DNA from: Chiua virens
Taxonomy: Eukaryota > Basidiomycota > Agaricomycetes > Boletales > Boletaceae
Direction: 5' to 3'
DNA: 64,000 nucleotides
Assembly (NCBI GenBank): GCA_019787685.1
Contig: JAHNUO010000002.1
Location: forward strand, 2,542,001 to 2,606,000
Numbering within the stretch: position 1 is the first letter of the stretch; each line of letters opens with the position of its first letter. The translations under genes and the position numbers were made by a program. This document shows positions 1 through 10,299 of this stretch, one piece after another. The notes beneath the pieces were generated by a model. It saw only the letters and a list, made by a program, of their open reading frames with translations. It searched no databases and had not been told where the DNA came from.

Positions 1-306
1 TGGTGATTGAGAAGTGTCTTTCCTTTTTCGAAATCAAAAGTCTCCGTCTTTCGTCCATGGACGTTATCTAGTTTGATCCCACCGAAGCATCGGTGGAGCA
101 AGAGAAACAAACATCTTTTGCTATCCTTTCAAAACTGGGCGACGTGGTGAACGTTCGGAAAGCCATCGGGGTGGTCAGCAAGTTCAAAACGCAAACGAGG
201 GCAAACAGTAATAAAAAATGTCCACATCGTATTGAGTTCATACCTACATGTGTATACATACAAAAAGTATGGTACGGAACTCGGAACGAACATCGTTCTC
301 CTCACA
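1..306. other. Intergenic, downstream of TFIIB
   Basis: No supported gene. The short open frames on both strands have no recognisable similarity and overlap one another. This is the 3' flank of the minus-strand TFIIB gene. Confidence 0.5.
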
Positions 307-1425
307 CTACTTCTCTGCCACAGGCAGGTTATCCAAGTTGGCCTTTCCATCCTTGACCCACTCTTCCTTGACCAACTTCTCTCGGTCCAGATAGTAATAC
401 CGGTAGACCAGTTTAATCGTCCCCTCACTGACTCCCGCTACTGCACTGATATCACGAGTCGACTTTGGTTTGCCCAACAGCAAACACGTAAAGTATATCG
501 CACCGCCTGCAATAGACACAGGACTCCTCCCATCTGCGATCCCATGCTGACGTGCTGCAACAATGATATCCGAGCAAATCGACTGCACGCTGACCGGCAA
601 GATCGAGATGATTGCAGTACCGAACCAGGAGTGTCTCTGGTCCAGTCGAGGGGTTACCGGCATTATTGCTCTGTGCAGTGGCGCCTGGTGAGAGATTGAA
701 CGCTTGTTCCAGTGCCTTGTAGCACTGGCCAAGTGTCTTCTTCGACACATGGGTCAGGTTGCATATCTCCCTAAACGTCCTCGGAACAGTGCGCCTGACG
801 ACACGCGATAAAGATGCATGCAGCGATGACAGCTTCAAGGGGCTTTCCACGGAGAAGCTTTTCTTCATCCGAGCCGTTTGTAGAGCTGCTTGGCGATGTC
901 GCTAATGGTTTTGGGCAACGAGAACTGGTCGCACCAGCTGCCGATGTCGCGGAACGCAGTGAGGAGGTTGCGCTCGGAGCGAGAACTCTGTGAACGCGAG
1001 GCTGCACGCTGTAGCTCACGTGCGATACCAGAACCGCCAGTCCCTAAAACTAATGACGGTATCCAGCTGCTCCATACCCTCCAACAGGGGGTCCGAGGCA
1101 GCACCGACACGAGAAGGGTCATCTCCTTCATCGTTGGCAAATGTCTATAGATGAAGAAAAGTGCGTAGTGCAGCGGCGTCAGAAGGAAGAGAAAGGCTGA
1201 ATATCAACTTACCCGCCACTCGCTCCTAGTGTCCACAATACGGTCACCCAATACGAGACCGCACCCCCCACACACAAGGTCCCCACTTCCAAACTCCTCG
1301 ACGATGTTCGGGTTGGGATCTCTGCAGTCAGGACAAATAAGGCGTACGGCCAAATCTGGGCCGTATGTGGGTGATTGGACTTTCTGCGAGTTGGCAGCGA
1401 GTGGGAATGGTTGCGAGAATGCCAT
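307..1425 (-). CDS. SUA7: Transcription initiation factor TFIIB
   Basis: General RNA polymerase II factor that bridges TBP-bound promoter DNA and the polymerase in the nucleus. The first exon (about 1204-1425) encodes the N-terminal zinc ribbon, with CPDC and CGGC pairs spaced as in the family, followed by the B-reader-like segment DTRSEWR. Later exons give the B-finger/linker (GGSGIARELQRAASRSQ) and two cyclin folds: repeat 1 with EAVIAACIFIACRQ and TFREI, repeat 2 with SPVSIAGGAIYFTCLL and TRDISAVAGVSEGTIK. The frame changes between exons fit small introns. Length is near the family norm of about 340 residues. The start is ambiguous between Met at 1434 and Met at 1425 (MAFSQPF); I chose the latter. 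The gene looks intact. Confidence 0.93.
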
Positions 1426-2126
1426 GATTGTCAACAGAGGGGTGGAAGAGCGCTTGTGTGAGGGGGCTCCGGAGCGAGTGGTAGATTATTGGAGCGCTTG
1501 AAGTCGCTCAAAGGGTAACGAATGCGAGTCCTGACTGGAGTAGCTATCAAGAATATGACAGCTGGTTTTGATTGCAATAAGGTAATTGCAAGTGTGATGC
1601 TCAATGAAGGAACTACCACGGAATGCTGGTGGTTGAGGACAACAAGAGTCTGGCTCTGTAAGCTATGGTCCGTGCCAAGAAATGTGCCGCGCTGACAAAC
1701 CATGAGCATCACAGCCACACTTTTCAGGGGCTAATTATGTAACATTTTAGTCATCACTGTCCGAATCGCTTATCAGGAAAAGACATGGCGACGCCAAGTA
1801 GAGCGCCGTGTTGCAAAATGGACATTAGCTACGCAAGAAAAGAAAAGAAAGGAGTCAGACAATGTGTGATTTACTACGATGTTCAGAATAAAGCAACAAG
1901 ACAGGGAAGCAGGTACAGAGAACAAATGCATGGGGGATTGGCTGGAGAGTATGTGCATGGATGTGAGCGCGGATGCGAGTCTGTACGAACAAATGTCACG
2001 GGGGCAGGAAGCAGTGGATAGTGGTGTATATATCCCAAGACGAATGAACCAAATGGAAACACAAGAGAACGGAACACAGTCGATGGAAAAGCCGAAATAC
2101 AAACTGTTACCAAAAAATATAATCAC
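1426..2126. other. Intergenic between TFIIB and Btz-domain gene
   Basis: About 700 bp with no supported gene. It holds the promoter side of TFIIB and the 3' side of the Btz-domain gene, both on the minus strand. Confidence 0.5.
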
Positions 2127-4692
2127 TCAGTAGTATGCAGCCTGAGATGCATGCGGATCAGTTTGATACATCTCATACCGTGGCATGTGCGACATGTCAT
2201 AGTATTGAGAGTATCCATACTGCTCCGGGTAGTAATAGCCATGCTGATACGCAGCATAGTTGTACATGGCAGGATCCACGTGTTGCTCCGACGTAGCACC
2301 GGCATCGCCATGCACCTCCGAAGCATTGTGCGGCAGGTACTGTTCTGCCTGAGGCGCTTGGGCTTGCATCTCGTTGACGGGGCTAGAGGGTCCAGAGGGT
2401 CCAGCCGCAGCAGCGCTTGTCCTCAGGTTAGACGGTCGTCGCTGCGACTTTGTCGACTTCGGATCAAGCTGTGACGACGGAGCTCGGATCTCGATACGTG
2501 AACCTTGTCGAGGGAACGCAAATATCGGACTACCGGTCGTCGGATCAATGAATCCGTTGATAGGTGGGGTATGAGGTGCTGAGAGGAAGTCCGGAGAACC
2601 AGTAGAATGATGGTGCATGTGACCTGGCATGTACGATACGCCTGGTGGTGTCATCATGCCGTGGGCTAAAGGACGCGGCGTGTAGACAGGGGCAGAAAGG
2701 TACACGGGGCGGCCAGTCGCCACTTCATACGCCACGCCATGCTGACTGATTGCAATACCGGGTGGCAACGGTGAGCCATACCCGTAAGGTGAGCTGTAAG
2801 TAGGCGAGGATTGTGGGGGAGTGAAAACAGTCTGTAGTGGTGGGGGAACGGGTGGAAGGGTACGCCGGCCAGGAGGGATTTCAAGCGGGTCAGGTGCATG
2901 GGGTGTATCCGCCTTCAAGAGCGTGGGGGGCCCAGTGTCTTGATGACCATGGAGGACGCCGTCAACAGGACCTGAAGTAGCTTGAGTAGCTTGTGCTTCC
3001 GTCGACAATGGAATAGAGCTGGGCGAGGTAACTGATGGTTGTGGAGGTTGTTGAGTGGAAGGGCCAGCAGTCGATACATCGTCAAGAGTTTCGGTGGTCA
3101 CAGGAAGTAGATGGAAGTTTGATGTCGACTATCGGCGCACGGGGAGGAACAAGCTCAGGTCTCACTGTGAAGACATCCTCGAGATGAGGCTCCTTGACGG
3201 GCGGCGCGGATGCCGAGGTCAAAGACACTGCTTTCTCCCTCGCGGTCCGCTTTGGCAAGCGCACAACAAACGTCTTGTCGCCATCCTCCGAACCATGTAG
3301 CTCCGAGGATGGATGTAGTTTCTGGCGTTCAACAGCCCGCGCTGACCCACGAACGATTTGCGCCTCCACGTTCGGAAGCCTGACCCGATAGCTCGGACTC
3401 ATACCGGGGCGAAGCTTGGGTCCACTGTCATGGAAAAGAGACGTTTCAAGATGCTTTGTCCAAGGATACTCGGGCTTCATAGTGTACCAGATTTTTCCTG
3501 ACACAGATGGAGAGGTCAGAGAGGCTGATGATCTCGAGGATTGAGGGGTGGTACCACCACCTCGGGCTGCCCCACCTCGTCCACGTCCTGCAACGAAACC
3601 ACCTCTCCCACGCAAAGGAGAAAAGCCTCGAACAGGTCTTGCTGTTAGCTGTTGCTGTGCTACCTCACGCCTCTTTTCATCACGCTTCTTCATCTCCTCA
3701 AAGCCATCATGCGTCCAAGGCTGGTCAACGCGGGGCACGTCAGATGGTGAGTTCTCTTGTGTAGCCGGGCCGTCGTCAGACTGAGTGCCTCGTAGAGCTG
3801 GACCTGGGCCGGCGCCTCTACCTCTCCCACGAACGAATCCTCTATCAAATGTTCCTCTCCCGCGTCCCCGACCCTGCCACCTACCTCTCCACCATCCGCT
3901 CAAACTCCTTAGGTCCTTGTCCAGTAGACGATCGTCATGACCCCAAAATTCACCCACAGTGGGGACATACGATGGATCGGTTTCTAATCGTTGCTGGTAT
4001 GCCTGACGGGCGGACTGGCCAGGAGTACGTCTGAAGCCACCTCTAGGAGATTGTGTCGACGTCGAGGCAACTGGCTGGTCGATACAGATTCGGGAAGGGA
4101 GTCTTCTGGTTGGTCCGACGCAGAAGCCACAGAAGGACGGTCAACAGTAGGCGCTGAGGCGGCTCGTTTGACTGGCGGGCGCTTCGACTGTTTAGCAGGG
4201 TTGCGCTGAGGAGTTGGCTTGGACCGCTGAGCCATCGACGAAGCAGTCAAGTTTTCGAATTCAATGATGGGAAGCTCTGCGAGTCCATGGGCATTCTCCT
4301 CAGCGACCATCTCGGACCAATTCCCGGTGTCGCCAAAAAAGGGAGCACGACGAGTGTCCAAACCACCTTTGGTTTGCTTAGGACGCAGACCCGTTGAGTG
4401 ATGGAACATCGGCGGAACTCTGAGTTGTATTCGGAGTGAGTATGCGAGAATGAGAGGCAGAGAGGATGTCTTCTGAGACGGGTTCAGAATCAGAGGAGTC
4501 GATAGAGGAACGGCCGTCGTCATCGGACTCAGAGTCAGTTCCGACCTCACGCACAAGCTCTTCATCGCTCCCCAAATCGTCCCTTCCGCGGCCTCGACGT
4601 CTGACAGTGCGAGTTTTCCTGGGGGGCGGCAGAGGGTGCGATGTTGTCTGAGCACGTTGGGAATTAGGGTGAGAAGAAGGGGTGGCGGGCAT
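2127..4692 (-). CDS. Btz (CASC3/Barentsz) domain protein
   Basis: Probable exon-junction-complex or mRNA-localisation factor that binds eIF4A3 through a Btz (SELOR) motif. The N-terminus (from 4692, MPATPSSHPNSQ) is basic then acidic and Ser-rich. The middle exon carries the Btz signature: SYVPTVGEFWGHDDRLL near 3957-3990, then an RGG-like stretch of WQGRGRGRG and FDRGFVRGRGRG, then PWTHDGFEEM, matching the family's W-x-HD element. The C-terminal exon (2127-3101) is low complexity, rich in Pro, Tyr, Gln and Ser, and ends in a Tyr-rich tail. Frame changes near 4380 and 4010 fit short introns; the first can be explained by a roughly 50-nt intron with a CTAAG branch site. The first 60 bp of the coding region reappear at 21103-21163 because the left duplication breakpoint lies inside this gene. 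The assignment is by motif order; overall similarity outside the motif is low, as is usual for this family. Confidence 0.75.
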
Positions 4693-5039
4693 TATGAAAC
4701 CTAGAAACCCAGATAGAACATGAGTGACACGGAGAAAGACGTAAGGGAAGCGAAAGCCAATACCTGTGTCTTGGGGTGATATGAGCAGTCTCGACTCGAA
4801 TCTAGTTGCGAGATCAGGCGGTGAAAAAAAGGGGAAAAATCGTGAAAAATGGGAGCGTTTAAGGGAGTGATGATATCTGGTAGTGATTGGTGATGGTTGG
4901 GGAGAAAAAAGGATTTGACGAGGTCACGACCACAATGCGGACGGTCAATGGGGCAGCGTGGAAGACAGCGACAAAAGAGGGACTGCGGACTTTACCGTTC
5001 TCTCCCTCGCCGCGGCACCGATTAGCACTGCCTCGAGTC
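4693..5039. other. Divergent intergenic region, Btz gene / hydrolase
   Basis: Shared promoter region between the minus-strand Btz gene and the plus-strand hydrolase. It contains A-rich runs near 4824 and 4904. An upstream in-frame ATG at 4887 would extend the hydrolase by 51 residues, but that extension has no family similarity. Confidence 0.4.
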
Positions 5040-6264
5040 ATGTTCAATCATGTCCAGGCCTGTCTCTCTACAGGCAGGACGTATCACTACGTAGACCAGC
5101 GATCAACTCACGAGGCTCTCACCCTACTCTGTCTACATGGCTTTCCCGATCTCTGGTATGGCTGGAGACATCAAATAGGTCCCTGGGTTGCAGCGGGATA
5201 CCGAGTCATAGTCCCAGACATGTTGGGATTCGGAACAACAGATATGCCATTGGAACCGTCCGCGTACTCCACGAAACGACTCTGCGACGACCTCGCTGCG
5301 CTTCTCGATCACCTCGGAGTACAGAAGGCTGTCAGTACAAGTCGTGATTACTTTCTTGTCAAGTATCCTCAGTGACGCTTAGGTTGTCATTGGCCATGAT
5401 TGGGGCGCATTCACAGCCGGTAGATTTGCGTTGTGGCATCCAGAGAGGTTGCTCGCTCTCGCGCTGTAAGTTTACCAATCGATGCACGCGAGCCTTGATT
5501 GACTACCTGGTTGACGTAGATTGTCTGTGCCTTATACTCCGCCGCCAACACAGCATATGTCAGTGCACGACATGGTTGAACGCTTTCCTTCCTTTGGCTA
5601 CCAAATCTACTTTGCTTCTGAGGAGTCTGCCGGTGAGATCGAGGCCCATGTAAGAAACTGCACCTTTGATTGTTCGGGTGCACCCTCATATGTCCCAAGC
5701 TCCCTTCAGTTTTTCCGTCTGTTATTCAGGAGCCCTAGCCAGAGGACCAAGTCATGGTCGCGTATGGGTGAACTTCAGTACCACATACTCAGCGGACAAG
5801 TGCTCGACGGAGGTCTGTTGAACGACGAGGTAATTTCTGCCCCTGCGTTAAACCATACACCATAATCTGTGATCCCAGGAACTGGATTACTACGTCTCAA
5901 GCTTTCGAAGAGGAATGATCGGTCCATTATCTTACTACCGTACAACCAAGGTTCGTTTCGAAGAAGAAAGAGGTGAAGAAGTTCAGCACATAACGTCTGA
6001 TCTAACTGACCTGTCTTCTCAGATGCGGCCTTGCCTTCGAAACTCCGTGCTAACCTTCCTGTCCTTTTCATGTACGGGACAAGCGACGTGACTTGTCCCC
6101 CAGCGGCCGTCATAAACTCAGAGAAATTCATAGATCAACTAAAAGTGGTGCCAATATCTGGGGTCGGTCACTGGGTCATGCTAGAAACACCGCAAATGGT
6201 AACCGAAGCGATCCTACAATGGCTTCGGTCTGCTGTGGGTCCTCGAGTGGTCACACATCTGTAA
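5040..6264 (+). CDS. Alpha/beta hydrolase, epoxide-hydrolase-like (copy 1)
   Basis: Likely soluble epoxide hydrolase, opening epoxides to diols. The start ATG at 5040 (MFNHVQACLSTGRTYHYV) precedes the HGFP oxyanion motif (LLCLHGFPDLWYGWRHQI). An intron of about 52 nt separates this from the nucleophile elbow GHDWGA, with Asp as nucleophile. Further exons give GGLLNDEELDYYV, the SYYRTT segment with candidate lid tyrosines, GTSDVTCPPA with the acid residue, and the catalytic His in GVGHWVMLE. All introns have GT..AG ends; the exon starting near 5709 uses a CAG acceptor that is lost in the duplicate. The gene sits just inside the left edge of the duplicated segment, divergent from the Btz-domain gene. 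It appears intact here, unlike copy 2. Confidence 0.83.
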
Positions 6265-9200
6265 AGGGTTACTTTCCCTCGTTCGGACCGCGTGAGCATG
6301 CGGAGGCTTATGGTGGATGGCGTTGATGCTAGGTTTGGAAAAAGTCGATTCTTGAAATTCGTACATGACGGTATGGATGAGTCTCCCTATACACCTCTCC
6401 AAATACTCTCCCGACCAAAAGGCCATGTTTCTTGCACTCTAGGCTAGCCGTACAGTATGGTCATCCACCAATACAATTCTCACCATGTCAATGGTTTTCG
6501 GGTGGTCGCGTTGCGTCGGCACAGGGACATGAATATTTGAATATTGGTATGGTGCTCAGCCCATTGGTGAGTTGGCGTGTTTTATACCTTTGTTGTACCT
6601 TTCCGCATTTCCTTGTTATGATTGTTCGATCGGTTTATGATTTTCGACGTTGATCGTCCTTTTGTTTCATCGAATGTATCCGTCTCTGTACGGTCGATCT
6701 TTCAATAGGTTGCTGATCTGTTGTATGCTATGTGATTTCAGGAGTGCCTCCATCTATAAACCGTGACCTGAATCATGCCTCACTTACATACCTAGTCTTC
6801 TCGGCAGCATACCAAGTTGTTGTTGTGTCGGGGCTGAGTCATGACCACGACAAAAGACGAATGATCACAATTAAGAAAAATCGACGACGACGACGGACTC
6901 GGATCCCCCACCGCATACCCCCATCGGTGAGACAATGACGTCGGATTGTGTAGAAGGACTACAACTCCACAGAGACGATCGGGATCGATGATGCCTACGC
7001 GACTGCAGCTATCGCGATTGGTATATCGGATCTTATCATCCCAATCAAACTCCTCGATCGATTCTCCGCATCTGCTTCCTCTGTGCCATCCGCCTCGTTA
7101 GAATTCCCTCCTGGATTCTAAGGCTGTGGTGTTTTCTTCACTGGATGAGTCTTTCCGTCAGGGGTCCTTGCCGCGGCTGTCCACCTCTTCATCCGGCTGA
7201 GGAAATGTCTGCGCAAACCACGCCTTCGAGGACGGTCACACCAGCTAGTTCGGTATCTTTGTCGTCTGGAAAGGACCTCGGCCTGGACGATCAAGGCAAC
7301 CCAAAGGTGAACTTCAAGACAGGCGATTCGGACTCTTCCGGTTCCGAGGATGCTGCTGGGCTCTCCTCGCCACCGATGAGTCCTAGCAGTGTGCTCCGCA
7401 AGGATTCTCAGGGATTTGGGGAGTCTGTGAACCCTGTTTCGCTGTCCTCACCTTCCTTGCTTTCCCTGTCACCGACTGAAGGAAAGATGGGGTCGAGACT
7501 TGTAGCAATCGGATGGACTGGTGAGGAGAAAGCACCAGTTTTATGAGAAGGTGCCACGTCGTCAGGTTCCTCCAATCCGTAATTCACATCATCTGCCAAG
7601 GCTGGGTCGACCCCTCGTGGTCCAAACTGAATCAACCTACGCCATCTTCAAGTTCGAGAGCAGGCTCCCTCGCTCTGCCCGCGACTGGGTCTGAGTTTGG
7701 TACCTCGCATCCTTGTTCCGGGTAGAACGGTGGAGCGACATCGGACTCGGACATGCATTGTCATACAGTGCTTCAAGAAGTGAGGTGACGACGACGAACT
7801 CTGGTATAACGCCCTTCCCAATTCTCACTGCCCATCAGGCGTACTACCTCTGGCCTTCTACACTTGCCCCTGTACACCCGCTTCCGGCGCAGCCATACGT
7901 GTCACTGATCACGGGCCCGTCGAAAATGCGACACGTGAGCTAGTGAGAGCCATGTCGACGCTGGTAGGTGTTTCTTGTTCGATCCCGTGCTCGCTGGCTG
8001 ATGTGGTTCGCCAGGCTACGAATTTCTTTCCTCGTCCTTCTTGTCGATCCCATTTTTTGGCTATGAAGAGGCAGAGGCGTCGATACTAATTCAATAAGCA
8101 TGAGTTTGCTCCCTCTTGTTCTTTTCTCCGTAGTCATAGTCTGATGTCGTTCCCTTTTTTCCATGTAGTACATATATGTCTCTGTTGTCGTCACCTTCAT
8201 TTTATTTTTCGTAGTTGTTTGATATACAGACAGCGCGGGTCGTTCAGCGAACGCGTCCATGATGACTCCGACGTCGAGGATTCGCAACACCCTAGGTTCA
8301 AGCTCAGGATTTATCACGATTACAGATGCCACGCCTCAGAAGACGACCGACACGCTACACTCCGAATCCGTCACTCGACTTCTCGGCCCGGGGCTATTCG
8401 TCCCTACCTCGAGCGCAGGAGCGTGACGCCGCCACGCACTCAAACGCTTTCTCGCCGTACCGTCTACTCTACCGCGGTGCGCTCTCACTCTCCGACTCCT
8501 ACCTCCTGCCCGACAGCGTGGCGTTCTCGGCACGGCTTCCTAACCACCAACATGGCTACAGCTCCGCGCTTGTGCCAGACTCGCCTTCGTCGTCGCTGTC
8601 GAAGGGAACTCATGTGCAACTCACTCGCGTTGGCATTCGAGATATGTGCGGACGGCCGTCGTTGCGGTCCGAGGAGACCGTGTGTTTACGGGAGGTGTGG
8701 ACGGACGAGACGGGGACGTGTGGATGTGTGTGTGTGTACATGGTTTTGGCGCTGCTGGGACTGACGAATATGGTCTAGGGATATTCACCCATGCGCGATG
8801 CTGATGCGGATTTATTTCGAAAATGTGTTGTGTCTGTCTCGGCTGGTTGCGCCGCCGCAGGATGTGTCTGGGCTCAAGCGGACGGAGGTGGGTCCGTTGT
8901 GCTGTGACATGTACATCTAATCATTGTGATCGCGTACAAATGGACCGAAAACCACAGAGATCGGCATCTATGGGGAGACAAGCGCATTGTTGCACCCGCT
9001 GCCGCCGCAACTCGTACCGGGATGTCCAAGCAGGGAGGGCCACTTCCACTGAGCAGTGCGAGTAGCGCGGATCATGCCTGCCCCTCGTATACCGCGTCCG
9101 GACGACCCGACGCCGCGCCAGCCGCCTGCACATTCGCTGCTCAGCATCACGCTCAGCGATCTTGGTGTGAACAAACGCATCGTACCAGGCAAGGATGACT

Positions 9201-9957
9201 TGAAGTGCAAGGAGACGTAGGACCAGGTCTTGCGGCATGCGCGGCAAGTCCATACTTACCTCGGTCCAAGGGGAGGGAACAGGACCAGAGTTCATGTCAG
9301 TGTGAGGGTGTGTTCAAGGTGCCGGAGGTCCCTGCCAAGGCGCGTCGGAAGTAGTGCATTATCTCGCAGAGGTAGGGATCCCTCGCTCACATATTGAGTT
9401 CAAGGGGATTCTCGGATTCATCTATCGTGGGGTTTCATTTGCGCTTGTGAGTCCGTTTCGATTGGTGTTTGCGTTGTAGAACTCAGGAAAGTCGACGTGC
9501 ATGTAGCACTCGCAACTCAAGACACTCCTAATATATGCACAGGTGGCAGAAGTGGTCGTCGAGGCACACGTCAAGATGTATGTGCTGACGTCGGACAGGG
9601 ATGCATCTCAAGGCAAAGCATATACGAATACTCCCATGAACGTTGATGAGGACGACATTGGTGGGTAACCGGCAAGGTGTCGAATGTGGGCCGCGAATGA
9701 TGCATTCCTCTCGCCAATTAACTGTTCTGCACTGCACACTCGGGCACGTCACCCATGGTTCGAACTGGAACAGGCGGGCGTCAAGGTCGAGGGGGTGGTC
9801 ATGCTTGGTGTTGACACGCAGCCAGTGGGGCTGGTGTTCGTGGCAGGTGGGGGGGGGGAGAGGGTGTTGGGTTGGACGTGTTGGCGGGGATGAGGGGGGT
9901 ATCAAGGATCCGAGAGTAGGGATTACCAAAGATTGGAAGGTTGTGGTCGAGTTCTGA
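6265..9957 (+). other. Unrecognised, probably decayed coding DNA (copy 1)
   Basis: About 3.7 kb without a recognisable intact gene. Several plus-strand frames look coding-like (Ser/Pro-rich MSAQTTPSRTVTPASS at 7205, an Arg-rich frame at 8326-8778, PWFELEQ then GVDTQPVGLVFV near 9760-9840) but they do not join into one protein and are interrupted by stops and frame changes. The same frames occur in unit 2 at 23180-26464 with other breaks. I cannot assign a family. It could be one or two dead genes, or a fast-evolving multi-exon gene whose introns I cannot place. Confidence 0.35.
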
Positions 9958-10299
9958 GTGGGAAGGTCATTACATTGTCTATTTCATCTTGTTTTGTTGA
10001 GATAAAAGGTGATGAATGACAAAAAGATGATGCATGGCATGCAATGACATGTCATTCATCATCTTTCAGGGCATCAAGTGCTACAGGTCAATCAGCAACT
10101 ACTAATATGGATTCTCCAAACCATGCACTAAGACATTCAAGTTAGCTTGATCCTCTGCATGGACTACCATACATCATGCCATGGGTACTCCGAGTCAGGC
10201 TTTCAAGACAACTAGACATACTTCATTGTTGCTAATCTATACACTGACAATAGCACATACAAACACATTCTAGGCTTTGTGTTATTCAATGTATAGTCA
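9958..10299. other. AT-rich flank with an inverted repeat
   Basis: Start of an AT-rich island that runs to about 14.3 kb. It carries an imperfect inverted repeat of about 17 bp: left arm about 10004-10021 (GATGAATGACA core), right arm about 10050-10067 (TGTCATTCATC core), with a roughly 28-bp loop. It lies downstream of the minus-strand GTPase gene, so it could be a 3'-end hairpin or an old element edge. Confidence 0.4.

Noticed and set aside
8326..9900. P-type ATPase or mediator-subunit identity for the unrecognised region
   Set aside because: Only vague resemblance of short segments; no diagnostic motif such as DKTGT was found.
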